This document shows, in pieces, positions 46,047-56,275 of a DNA stretch of 64,000 bases. This DNA is from Stappia sediminis. GTDB taxonomy: Bacteria > Pseudomonadota > Alphaproteobacteria > Rhizobiales > Stappiaceae. Position numbers and translations under genes: made by a program. Where the stretch lies: NCBI RefSeq assembly GCF_009826895.1, contig NZ_WUMV01000008.1:186001-250000 (forward strand). The letters run 5' to 3'. Within the stretch, counting starts at the first letter, position 1, and each line of letters begins with the position of its first letter. The notes under the pieces are model-generated. The model was not told where the DNA came from and searched no databases. It worked only from the letters and a program-made list of their open reading frames with translations.

Positions 46047-47363
46047 TTAGTTGTTGGCTTTTTCGAACTGGCGAAGAAGCTTGTTGCCGCGGTCGACCGC
46101 GGTGTCGAGCGCCTCTTCGGCCGACTTTTCACCCGACCAGACCAGTTCCAGCTCCTCGTTGATGACATCGCGGATCTGGACGAAGTTGCCGAGGCGAAGG
46201 CCCTTGGAGTTTTCCGTCGGAGCCTTGCCGAGCATCTGCTCGATGCCGACGTCCGCACCCGGGTTCTTCTCGTAGTAGCCCTGTTCCTTCGAGAGCTCGT
46301 AGGCCGCCGTGGTGATCGGCAGGTAGCCGGTGAACTGGTGCCAGTCCGCCTGCACTTCCGCGGACGACAGGAACGTGAAGAACTTCGCCACGCCCTTGTA
46401 TTCCTCGGCATCATGGCCGCCGAGGACCCACAGCGTCGCGCCACCGATGATGGAGTTCTGCGGAGCGCCTTCCACGTCCGGCCAGTACGGCAGCTTGGAC
46501 ACGCCGACGTTGACACCTTCCATGTTCGCCAGAACGCCCGCGCGCGAAGCGGAGGAGTTCATGTACATGGCGCATTCGCCGGAATAGAACTTCGGCGCGG
46601 AATCCGAGCGGCGTCCGCCGTAATCGAACACCTTGGTCTTCTGCCACTCGCCGAGCTGGCCGATGTGCTTCTTGTGAATGTCCGAATTGATCACAAGTTC
46701 GGTTCCCAGCCCGCCGAAACCGTTGGCGAGCGTCGCGAAGGGAACGTTGTGCCAGGCCGAGAAATTCTCAAGCTGCACCCACGACTGCCAGCCGGTCGTG
46801 AAGCCGCAGGCGACGCCGTTTTCCTGGAGCTTCTTCGCCGCCTCGCCGACTTCCGGCCAGGTCTTCGGGGCTTCGGAAATGCCCGCTTTCTCGAAGAGAT
46901 CCTTGTTGTAGTAGAGAACCGGCGTGGACGAGTTGAACGGCATCGACAGCATCTTGCCGTTCGCATCCGTGTAGTAGCCGATGACCGGCTGCAGGAACGC
47001 CGCCTGGTCAAAAGGCTCGCCAGCCTCTTCCATCAACTTGTAGACGGGATAGACAGCGCCTTCGGCGGCCATCATCGTTGCGGTGCCGACTTCGAACACC
47101 TGCACGATCGCCGGCTGTTCCTTGGCGCGGAATGCCGCGATCGCGGCGGTCATGGTCTCGGTGTAGTTACCCTTGTAGACCGGCTTCACGACGTAGTCGG
47201 ACTGGGACTTGTTGAAGTTCGCCGCGATCTCCTCGACCTTCTCGCCGAGTTCGCCGCCCATTGCGTGCCACCATTCAACCTCGGTGGCCGCGAGCGCCGC
47301 GGTGGATGTGCTTGCAAGCGCCGCAACAGCGACGATATGTGCGATAGCGCGGGAATGTGCCAT
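46047..47363 (-). CDS. ugpB: sn-Glycerol-3-phosphate-binding protein UgpB
   Basis: 438 residues with a signal peptide (about 1-25, ending ALA-AT). Mature start TEVEWWHAMGGELGEKVEEI, then YKGNYTETMTAAIAAFRAKE, VQVFEVGTATMMAAEGAVYP and MPFNSSTPVLYYNKD, all diagnostic of UgpB. It captures glycerol-3-phosphate and related phosphodiesters in the periplasm. First gene of ugpBAEC. Confidence 0.93.
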   Translation of the reverse strand: MAHSRAIAHIVAVAALASTSTAALAATEVEWWHAMGGELGEKVEEIAANFNKSQSDYVVKPVYKGNYTETMTAAIAAFRAKEQPAIVQVFEVGTATMMAAEGAVYPVYKLMEEAGEPFDQAAFLQPVIGYYTDANGKMLSMPFNSSTPVLYYNKDLFEKAGISEAPKTWPEVGEAAKKLQENGVACGFTTGWQSWVQLENFSAWHNVPFATLANGFGGLGTELVINSDIHKKHIGQLGEWQKTKVFDYGGRRSDSAPKFYSGECAMYMNSSASRAGVLANMEGVNVGVSKLPYWPDVEGAPQNSIIGGATLWVLGGHDAEEYKGVAKFFTFLSSAEVQADWHQFTGYLPITTAAYELSKEQGYYEKNPGADVGIEQMLGKAPTENSKGLRLGNFVQIRDVINEELELVWSGEKSAEEALDTAVDRGNKLLRQFEKANN

Positions 47364-47482
47364 TCATACCTCCCTTTTTGGGTTTCAGGACGCACTCGAT
47401 CAATCGGCCTCCGCCGCGTCCTGCATCGACCGGCAAAACCTGACGACTGATCTTGAATAGCACCAAATCGTTTTCGGATGAA

Positions 47483-47517
47483 AGATTAATGGCGTTCAAA
47501 TGAACATTAGATGACAC
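47483..47517 (-). promoter_or_regulatory. Candidate Pho box and -10 of ugpB
   Basis: Read toward ugpB: GTGTCAT (47517-47511), CTAA, TGTTCAT (47506-47500), close to the PhoB repeat CTGTCAT-N4-CTGTCAT (six of seven and four of seven matches), followed after 11 bases by TAATCT (47488-47483) as a -10. PhoB sites replace the -35 in this way. Phosphate control of ugp is known in several bacteria; here it is predicted. No other feature is seen in 47364-47721 except an AT-rich stretch before the globin gene. Confidence 0.5.
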
Positions 47518-47721
47518 CCACCGATCACGATTTCGGGCGCACGATGCGATGCGGCGGGAAAAGCCGGGAAGTTTCCGAGCGTACGCACGAAAAGGCACCC
47601 TTCCGCGATGGCCTACGTTTCCTGCGGGAAACCGAATAGTTCGCAAATGCTGCACCTATATATCGAAATTTAAGTATTAAACGCTATTGTAGTAACAGAT
47701 TTCGAATCGAAAGGAGCGTAA

Positions 47722-48087
47722 ATGTCAATATATGATGATATCGGCGGCAAAGAGGCTGTTGACGCAGCGGTAAACATACTATACACACGCCTTCTTGACG
47801 ATAAAAACACCTCACATTTCTTCGACGGAATGGATGTCGCCAAGCAAAGAATGAAAATGCGCCTGTTTCTAACTTACGCACTGGGCGGCGCGGCGCAGTA
47901 TAACGGCAAGGACCTGCGCACATCCCATGCGCACCTGAACCTGACCGATCAAGATTTCGACAACGTCGGCGGTCACATCAAGGCGACGCTCGAGGAGCTG
48001 TGCGTTCCCGGACATCTCGTCGACAGCATTCTGTCCGTCGTGGAAACGACGCGCGACGAGATTGTGAACAGGGCCTCCGCGGCCTGA
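47722..48087 (+). CDS. glbN: Group 1 truncated hemoglobin
   Basis: 121 residues: YDDIGGKEAVDAAVNILYTRLL, FDGMDVAKQRMKMRLFLTYALGG (shown across about 30-56) and proximal His69 in RTSHAHLNLTDQDFD. Group 1 globins oxidise nitric oxide to nitrate or bind O2. AAAGGAG gives a strong ribosome site. The upstream region is strikingly AT-rich. The sensor gene follows 53 bases later. Confidence 0.92.
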   Translation: MSIYDDIGGKEAVDAAVNILYTRLLDDKNTSHFFDGMDVAKQRMKMRLFLTYALGGAAQYNGKDLRTSHAHLNLTDQDFDNVGGHIKATLEELCVPGHLVDSILSVVETTRDEIVNRASAA

Positions 48088-48140
48088 CACCCGCGCCGCA
48101 AACCGGCCGGCAGCGGCCGCCCACAGATGGGGGAACGCGC

Positions 48141-48872
48141 ATGAACCCCGACACCTTGCACACCCAGGAGCCGTCGGAAAGAGCCGACCTCAGCGGCCCC
48201 GTCTACGTCGCCTTGATCAATCTTGCCGGCCGGCAGCGCATGCTTTCCCAGCGCGTCGGACTATACCTGTTGAACTTCCATATCCACAGGCAGGGCGGGC
48301 GGGAGATCGGCGAAGAGGACATCGACGCATTCAGGCGTGCGGCTTCGGACTTTCTCTCGGCGCATTCAACGCTGGTCGAAGGAGACCGCAAGCGCGCCAT
48401 CCCTCCCCTGTTTTCCGAAAGCGTCAAGGAAATCCTGTTCGGCAAGGCGCAAGGCGCGCGGCACATCGAACGCTTCATATCGCTGTGCGAACGATACGAG
48501 GCCGACATGATCGGCGGCCAGACATACGACCTGGCAGAACTTCTGCAGGCCATCACCTTCATCAAGGGCGATCTGCTCATCCTGCTCCAGGCCGTCGTAA
48601 AGGCGCTGGAAGACGACTACATCGCGTTCAACAAGAATATCGATAAAGTGAGGGAGAACGAAACCCGTTCAGTACTGAACGCGCTCGAAAAAATTCAGAA
48701 ATCGGCGCATATGTCTCGACTTGTCGCCTTCAACGCCAAGATTTCCTCCATACGAGCCGGCGAATACGGCCGGGAATTCGGCGCGTTGACCGACGAACTG
48801 AAGCGGATATCGGACGAAATCGGAGAGTCCTCGAAGCTGATAGCCCGCAATCTGTCCAGACAGGCTTCCTGA
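48141..48872 (+). CDS. Soluble PilJ/NarX-like sensor with truncated chemoreceptor tip
   Basis: 243 residues from ATG 48141 (GGGGAA upstream). Residues 20-150 match the type IV pili/NarX-NarQ sensor helix bundle, with the P-box-like INLAGRQRMLSQR at 27-39. The last 64 residues (MSRLVAFNAKISSIRAGEYG REFGAL) are a reduced copy of the chemoreceptor signalling hairpin (compare [18 protein letters not shown] in canonical receptors). No membrane segment, HAMP or kinase is present. It could sense nitrate or nitrite in the cytosol and compete for CheA/CheW. It lies between the globin and the HPP gene. Confidence 0.72.
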   Translation: MNPDTLHTQEPSERADLSGPVYVALINLAGRQRMLSQRVGLYLLNFHIHRQGGREIGEEDIDAFRRAASDFLSAHSTLVEGDRKRAIPPLFSESVKEILFGKAQGARHIERFISLCERYEADMIGGQTYDLAELLQAITFIKGDLLILLQAVVKALEDDYIAFNKNIDKVRENETRSVLNALEKIQKSAHMSRLVAFNAKISSIRAGEYGREFGALTDELKRISDEIGESSKLIARNLSRQAS

Positions 48873-48874
48873 AA

Positions 48875-49381
48875 ATGCGTGCGAACGCGGATGTTTTGTC
48901 CATCGGCATCAAGGGTCTTGTGGCCACGGCGCTTTTCTTCGCGATCGCACATATCTTGTCGCCCCTGGTCCCGCAGGATTTCATCCTTGGTTCCTATGGC
49001 GCCCTTGCCGTGGTGCTGATCGCCCTTCAGAACGAACCGGTTGCCAGCTTTCGAACGATCGTGACCGCCCATATGACGGCTGCAACCGTCGGCTTTGTCC
49101 TGTTCCATGCATCTCCTTTCGTACCCGCGGGAATTCTGGTGACCGTGACTATCGCCGTCACGCTCTTCCTGATGGCGTCCATGAACGCGATTCATCCGCC
49201 CGCCGGTGCCGTTGCCTTTGTCGCCGTCTCTCCGCACTCACCGGTGGAAACGCTCGGACTTTCGTTCATCGCGCTTTGCGGATTGGCCGGGCCGGTCACA
49301 TTCGTCGCGATCTGCCGCACAACTGAAACTGTTTTCGAGCAACTTAAGAATGTTCTTTTTCGATATTCAATTAAAAGATGA
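48875..49381 (+). CDS. HPP-family integral membrane protein
   Basis: 168 residues with four hydrophobic segments and the family motif His107-Pro-Pro109 in SMNAIHPPAGAVAFV. HPP proteins include nitrite transporters of cyanobacteria and chloroplasts. It starts 2 bases after the sensor stop, so it is surely co-transcribed. Next to a globin and a NarX-like bundle, nitrite movement is the best guess. It is followed by a 232-base AT-rich region in which I see no gene or clear terminator. Confidence 0.8.
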   Translation: MRANADVLSIGIKGLVATALFFAIAHILSPLVPQDFILGSYGALAVVLIALQNEPVASFRTIVTAHMTAATVGFVLFHASPFVPAGILVTVTIAVTLFLMASMNAIHPPAGAVAFVAVSPHSPVETLGLSFIALCGLAGPVTFVAICRTTETVFEQLKNVLFRYSIKR

Positions 49382-49613
49382 TTTTATACTACGGAAGACA
49401 CCTGAATCTATATAAAATCATATAAATGAAGTCTTTTCGATATATTTGTTACCTATAGTAAGTTTTTATATGTATTTTTCTGTAATAATGAGATTCGTGT
49501 CGAATATTAAAAACGCATTTCTCAGGATATTAGAATTTTATACATAAATTAATGGCATCTATGGCGTCATAAACGCTCTTGTTCCTTATAGAAAATACGC
49601 CAACGAGGTTCGC

Positions 49614-50537
49614 ATGCGCGCATTCAAACGGTTTGCAGCATTGTCGCTCATGACGCTAGGTCTGCACTGCTCCCCGGTCGCAGCCCAGGACCTGACGCCG
49701 TCAGACGCCTTTCAGCGCGCCGCCCAGATCAAGTCTATGGTTCTGCTGATGCTTGAGGCCGACCTTTACGACGTGAAGGATTTGCCTGACCCCGAGGTGG
49801 TTCCAAGCCGGCCGAGGCACGTGCTGCGCGTCGCGGTAGACGTTTTCGAACGCATCCAGACCCTGCGCCTGCTCAATGGTCTTGCTCAAAACCCGGCGCC
49901 GGCCACGCCGGCCAAGCCGACGGAACCCGCACATGTCGTGGGCGTTCTGGAGCAGGCTGCCGCCGAACTCCAGGAACTGGGGCCCATTTACGGTGTGAAC
50001 CTCAAGATCGACATGCCCGGGAAAGCCGAGGACAAGGTGCCCGGCGAAGTGCTTGCGCATCTGCGGGCGATAAACGCCGGCCTGGAGCTTCTGGGTGTGC
50101 CCTCGACGCTTCCCAACGATGTGCAGCGCACCGCCCTTGAAATCCGTCAGGAGATGGGGAAGGCCGTCGCCCTCACTGGAGCTTCAACCGAAGCGAAAGC
50201 CGAGCGCGTCAGTTCCGCGATGCCGAGCGACGCCCTTTCGGAGGTCATGGCCCTGATCGACGATCTTCGTGCCGCGGGCGAGAGCAATCCGAAGCTTGCC
50301 CTGCCCGCCGGCGTCGCGGCTCCGCCCATGCCCGAGGGCGGGAACCAGGTCAGTCCTTCCGATGTCCTTCTCGCCGCGCAATTCGCTTTGGCCGACATCT
50401 ATGCGCTCAATGTTTCGCTGGGCAACGAGGACGCCCTTGAACGCATCCCGACCCAGGCCGGAAAGAACCCGGCCGACGTCAAGAACGTCATCGCATATTC
50501 GCGCGCCCAGCTGGCCGCCATCGTCGCTGCAGAATAA
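49614..50537 (+). CDS. Exported protein with eight PxDV helix repeats (unknown family)
   Basis: 307 residues with a signal peptide (cleavage near VAA-QD). The mature part repeats a helix that starts P-x-(D/H/E)-(V/A) and continues for about 18 residues. The prolines stand at 29, 67, 105, 143, 167, 204, 248 and 286; four are exactly 38 apart, as are the last two. Examples: [54 protein letters not shown]. No known domain comes to mind. The next gene, 17 bases on, is a chemoreceptor, so it may be its periplasmic partner. Confidence 0.75.
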   Translation: MRAFKRFAALSLMTLGLHCSPVAAQDLTPSDAFQRAAQIKSMVLLMLEADLYDVKDLPDPEVVPSRPRHVLRVAVDVFERIQTLRLLNGLAQNPAPATPAKPTEPAHVVGVLEQAAAELQELGPIYGVNLKIDMPGKAEDKVPGEVLAHLRAINAGLELLGVPSTLPNDVQRTALEIRQEMGKAVALTGASTEAKAERVSSAMPSDALSEVMALIDDLRAAGESNPKLALPAGVAAPPMPEGGNQVSPSDVLLAAQFALADIYALNVSLGNEDALERIPTQAGKNPADVKNVIAYSRAQLAAIVAAE

Positions 50538-50554
50538 TCGGAGTCGGACATCCC

Positions 50555-52399
50555 ATGCTCGCAACAAAGTCGATGATTGCACGGCTGAAGTCCCAACCCA
50601 TCGCGTCGATGTTGGGCATTAACACGCGTGTATTCGCGCTTGCGTTGATCCCGATCATCCTGCTTGCCGGTGCCGTCGTCTACGAAGCAAAGACGATGTA
50701 CGACACCTTCAGCTCAAGCCTCGACGATATTTCCTGGCAGACGAAGGATCACGCGAAATCGCAATTGCTGGCCCAAAACGCGCTTGCGGCGACAAACACG
50801 CTCGTTCTCTCCGTTTCCGCGCTCGCCAACAACCAGCAGATCGGCCTCCTGAATCGCGACCCGGGGTATCTCGACAGATCCCAGACGCTCGTAGGCGAAC
50901 TCGACGAAGCGACGGCGGGATATCTGTCTGCGATCGAGGCCCTGTCGGACTTCGACATCCTCATCGCCGAAATCGGCGACGAGGCCCTCTTTCGCCAGTA
51001 CATGTACCTGCGCCGGAATGCGACCACGGTTGCCAAGCTGATCGAATTCGCGAAAGCTTCGACCGACCGCACCAACGGCCTTGCCCTGCTTTTCCAGATG
51101 GACAGCGCGGTCACGAACTTCATCTTCGAGGAAAGATTCCGCTTTGACGCCGTAACCAAGCGGCTGACGCGCTCGGCCAGCATGATGACCGCCCTGGCGA
51201 ACACCTTGCAGGCGGAAATCGCCAACCGGTTCGAACAGATCGACAGCGAGGCCAAGGCAAAGGCGAATTCGCAGATCACGGCGATCCTCACATTCGTCGG
51301 CATAGCGGTCGTGGCCTTGCTTGTAGGCTCCCTGTTCGTCTCCATCATGACGATCACGCGGCCCCTGAAGAAAATGGTGGCTGCCTTGAGCGAGCTTGCC
51401 GGCGGAAACATCGAAACGCCGATACCGGCCGCCGGAAAGGACGAGATCGGCCAGCTTGCCGAGGCGATGACCGCATTTCGCGACAATATGATCGAATCGC
51501 GCAGGCTTGCCGAGGAGCAGGAGCGCCTGAAGCGTGATACCGACGAACATCAGCGCCGGATGATGGAGGAACTTGCCGCGAACTTCGAGAAAACCGTCGG
51601 CGGCATAATTTCCCAGGTTCAGCATGCCGCGAACGACCAGCGTACGGCCGCTCAATCCCTCAGCGAAGCGGTGCGCCTGGCGAAAGACGAGGCCCAATCC
51701 GTGGCAAGCAGTTCGCATGATGCCAGTGTGAACGTGCAGATGGTGGCATCCGCCACGGAAGAGCTTGCGGCATCGGTACGCGAAATCGGCCGCCAGGCCA
51801 CCGAATCGGCGGATGCGGCGAACGCGGCCGCCAACGATGCGGATCAGACCGTTTCCATGGTCAAGGTCCTGTCGGAGACGGCGGCCCGAGTGGGCTCCGT
51901 CGTCGGCCTGATCAGCGATATCGCGGAACAGACGAACCTGCTTGCGCTGAATGCCACCATCGAGGCGGCTCGTGCCGGCGATGCGGGCAAGGGGTTTGCG
52001 GTGGTCGCCTCCGAAGTGAAGAAACTCGCCGATGAAACCAGCCGGGCCACGTCGGAAATTTCCGAACAGGTGACCGCGATCCAGCAGGCGACGACGACGT
52101 CCGCGGATGCGATCACCAAGGTATCGGCAACGATCCGCGGGCTGGACGGCATCGCGACGACGATTGCAAGCGCGGTGGAGGAGCAGACCTCCGCGACGCA
52201 GGAAATCGCCCAAAGCGTCCAGCAGGTCTCGGTCGGCACCCAGGACGTCTCCTCCAGCACCCAGCGTGTGACGCAAGTAACGGAAGACGCGACCGAAACC
52301 GCCGCACGCAGCCTGCAGTCGGCAGAACAGCTTGCCACACATGCCAACGCACTGGCCTCCGAAATCTCGGAATTCCTGAAAGGACTTCGCGCGGCATAG
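50555..52399 (+). CDS. Methyl-accepting chemotaxis protein
   Basis: 614 residues: membrane helix at about 26-45, a helical periplasmic domain to about 245, a second membrane helix ([20 protein letters not shown]), HAMP ([20 protein letters not shown]) and a cytoplasmic signalling hairpin with the tip [33 protein letters not shown]. It signals to CheA/CheW. No C-terminal CheR-docking pentapeptide. It is in an operon with the periplasmic repeat protein and is followed by a terminator. Confidence 0.92.
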   Translation: MLATKSMIARLKSQPIASMLGINTRVFALALIPIILLAGAVVYEAKTMYDTFSSSLDDISWQTKDHAKSQLLAQNALAATNTLVLSVSALANNQQIGLLNRDPGYLDRSQTLVGELDEATAGYLSAIEALSDFDILIAEIGDEALFRQYMYLRRNATTVAKLIEFAKASTDRTNGLALLFQMDSAVTNFIFEERFRFDAVTKRLTRSASMMTALANTLQAEIANRFEQIDSEAKAKANSQITAILTFVGIAVVALLVGSLFVSIMTITRPLKKMVAALSELAGGNIETPIPAAGKDEIGQLAEAMTAFRDNMIESRRLAEEQERLKRDTDEHQRRMMEELAANFEKTVGGIISQVQHAANDQRTAAQSLSEAVRLAKDEAQSVASSSHDASVNVQMVASATEELAASVREIGRQATESADAANAAANDADQTVSMVKVLSETAARVGSVVGLISDIAEQTNLLALNATIEAARAGDAGKGFAVVASEVKKLADETSRATSEISEQVTAIQQATTTSADAITKVSATIRGLDGIATTIASAVEEQTSATQEIAQSVQQVSVGTQDVSSSTQRVTQVTEDATETAARSLQSAEQLATHANALASEISEFLKGLRAA

Positions 52400-52440
52400 G
52401 GCGCTTCGGCCCAAAGCTTCCAGCTCCTGTCACAGCTCGA

Positions 52441-52488
52441 TCCTTCCCGGCAGCCCGATATGAATCAGGGCCGCCGGGGAGGATTTTT
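52441..52488 (+). terminator. Terminator after the chemoreceptor gene
   Basis: TCCTTCCCGGC-A-GCCC pairs with GGGC-C-GCCGGGGAGGA (one mismatch, one T-G), followed by six T. Loop of about 11 bases. Confidence 0.85.
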
Positions 52489-52604
52489 TATGGCAACGTC
52501 TTCACGGGAGTTGACCCTGCCGGCCTTTCGCACCTTCGGGCGCGACGCCGCGAACCGGCATGGAGCATTTTCTTGACCGGAATTCGCCCCGGTAGAGGCA
52601 CCTT

Positions 52605-52653
52605 GAGAATATCCTCGCCGCCAAATTCGATTCAGATTCGGCGGGATATGCTG
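52605..52653. repeat. Second, diverged copy of the mosaic palindrome (module B)
   Basis: GAGAATATCC (52605-52614) faces GGATATGCT (52644-52652), enclosing an imperfect CCGCCAAAT / ATTCGGCGG pair. Outer arms match 8345-8393 closely while the inner arms changed together. The rest of the 52489-52761 gap shows no gene. Confidence 0.7.
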
Positions 52654-52761
52654 CAGAGTAAAAGGGCGTTATGGCTCGCCGCCGACGAATTCAGCCGCAT
52701 CGCGCGCCGATTTACGGACGGCGCGCATCCGCAGCGAATGGTGTTAGGTTTTCCTGAAAGA

Positions 52762-52837
<76 letters not shown>

Positions 52838-52932
52838 GCTAAAACCCTTTATCCGACGAAACGGCCGTAAGCTTCGCACAAGGAGCGAAACGCCGTTACG
52901 CCCGCCATAAACCGGTGCGACACTGACGGAAT

Positions 52933-53008
<76 letters not shown>

Positions 53009-53190
53009 GTTTTCCGTCCGTCACACCCGCGATTGGCGGTCCGTCGAACCGATCGGCCGGCTTGGGAAACCGGCCTTCGAGCATCGCCAATCCATGCAAA
53101 CGCACACGGGATGCCCAACTGTTCGATCCGGGTTGGTTTTCTGCCAGCCAAGTGATTTCACCCGCCTGAAAACCGCTCCGGTGCGGGCGG

Positions 53191-53218
53191 AACATAGATT
53201 GTCCGCCCTAGGTGTCAA
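53191..53218 (-). promoter_or_regulatory. Probable promoter of the tRNA-Ala pair
   Basis: TTGACA (53218-53213), 16 bases, TATGTT (53196-53191), reading toward the tRNAs 180 bases away. The gap 53009-53320 contains no gene I can support. Confidence 0.6.
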
Positions 53219-53320
53219 GCACAATGTCGCCGTCCGCTGCTTGCATGTTTCAAAGCTCGCGGAGCTGTGGACGGCGAAGCGCGATACCCAGCTTCGCAGC
53301 CCATGATCCGGCTTCAAACT

Positions 53321-53704
53321 TCAGCGATCGGTGTCGTCGTCCTCGCGCTCGACCGCGATGCCGACGTCGCCGTCGTCATCATCCTCTTCCTCGATGAAGA
53401 CGTCCTCGTCGCCGCCAATGTCCTCATCGACCTCGACGTCGTCCGTGTCATCGCCGTCGACGGTGTCGCCTTCGTCGGCATCGGCCTCTTCGAGGCTGAC
53501 GATTTCGGCGCCTTCCAGCTCCTCTTCATCGTCGTCTTCTTCGACCACGGCCTTCTTGGAGGCCTTGGCAGGCCGCACGCTGGCCGCTTCAAGCGCGAAG
53601 ATCGTCCCGCACTTCGGACAGGTGATCGGGTCGCGATTGAGATCGTAGTATTTTGCGCCGCATCCGCTGCAGAGGCGCTTGGTGCCGAGTTCCGGTTTCG
53701 CCAC
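53321..53704 (-). CDS. TIGR02300-type zinc-ribbon acidic protein
   Basis: 127 residues. N-terminal zinc ribbon LCSGCG and TCPKCGTIF (Cys12, 15, 29, 32), then a tail of which more than half is Asp or Glu (DDDEEELEG, EEEDDDDGDVG). Function unknown. The family is alphaproteobacterial and sits beside aroA, as here. It may be an RNA polymerase- or nucleic-acid-associated factor, but nothing shows this directly. Confidence 0.85.
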   Translation of the reverse strand: MAKPELGTKRLCSGCGAKYYDLNRDPITCPKCGTIFALEAASVRPAKASKKAVVEEDDDEEELEGAEIVSLEEADADEGDTVDGDDTDDVEVDEDIGGDEDVFIEEEDDDDGDVGIAVEREDDDTDR

Positions 53705-53738
53705 GGTTCTAGACCCTTATCCTCAATTTAGCGGGGAT

Positions 53739-53767
53739 CGCATAAACGCTGCCTGCCCGCGTGTCAA
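53739..53767 (-). promoter_or_regulatory. Probable promoter of the TIGR02300-type gene
   Basis: TTGACA (53767-53762), 17 bases, CGCATA-overlapping TATGCG (53744-53739), 35 bases ahead of the gene. It is divergent from aroA, whose own promoter I could not place in 53768-54008. Confidence 0.55.
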
Positions 53768-54010
53768 AGCCAAATCTCACCGGCGGGTTTCAAGCTTGCC
53801 CTGCTAGGCAAAACCGCTACACGCAATGGCGCGAAAGCCCGCCGGCCGGACCGCTGAAACCATCACCTGCCGGCGGCAGTGACGGCTCGCTTCCTTCGTG
53901 CTAGATCAGCCTGCGCTCAGGTGGAATGATCTGAACAAGGAAAGCTGATCGTTTTCACAATCTCGGAGCATTCGGCACACATTGTTCAAAATGCGGACCG
54001 AATGTTCTAG

Positions 54011-56022
<2,012 letters not shown>

Positions 56023-56098
56023 CATCGGCGCTTGCGCTTGGCTTTCCAGGCCGCTTTCCGTCTCACCGGCTCTTGTGAGGGCGAGACGACACCGCTTC

Positions 56099-56204
56099 GC
56101 CCGGCATATCCGGGCAGAGGCGTAAAATTGGACGAACCCGGATCAGCACCGTCCGCTTCGCCGGCCCGCGTGAAAACGCGGTTGCCTGTTCCCCTCGAAC
56201 AGGC
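56099..56204 (+). promoter_or_regulatory. Structured leader of rpsA (three hairpins)
   Basis: In the 253-base gap before rpsA: GCCCGG/CCGGGC (56099-56115), CCGCGT-GAAA-ACGCGG with a GNRA-type loop (56166-56181), and GCCTGTTC/GAACAGGC (56184-56204). The last two are stacked end to end. None has a U-tract. S1 is autoregulated through its leader in E. coli; whether these serve that role here is inference. Confidence 0.45.
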
Positions 56205-56275
56205 CGGATGAGCGCTCGATCCCGAAGCAACACGAACCCGCCGGCGACAAGCCGTAATGGCTTTCAGGAGAATTC

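Noticed and set aside
46041-47450. A 469-codon frame antisense to ugpB
   Set aside because: Shadow of ugpB, which has a signal peptide and diagnostic motifs.
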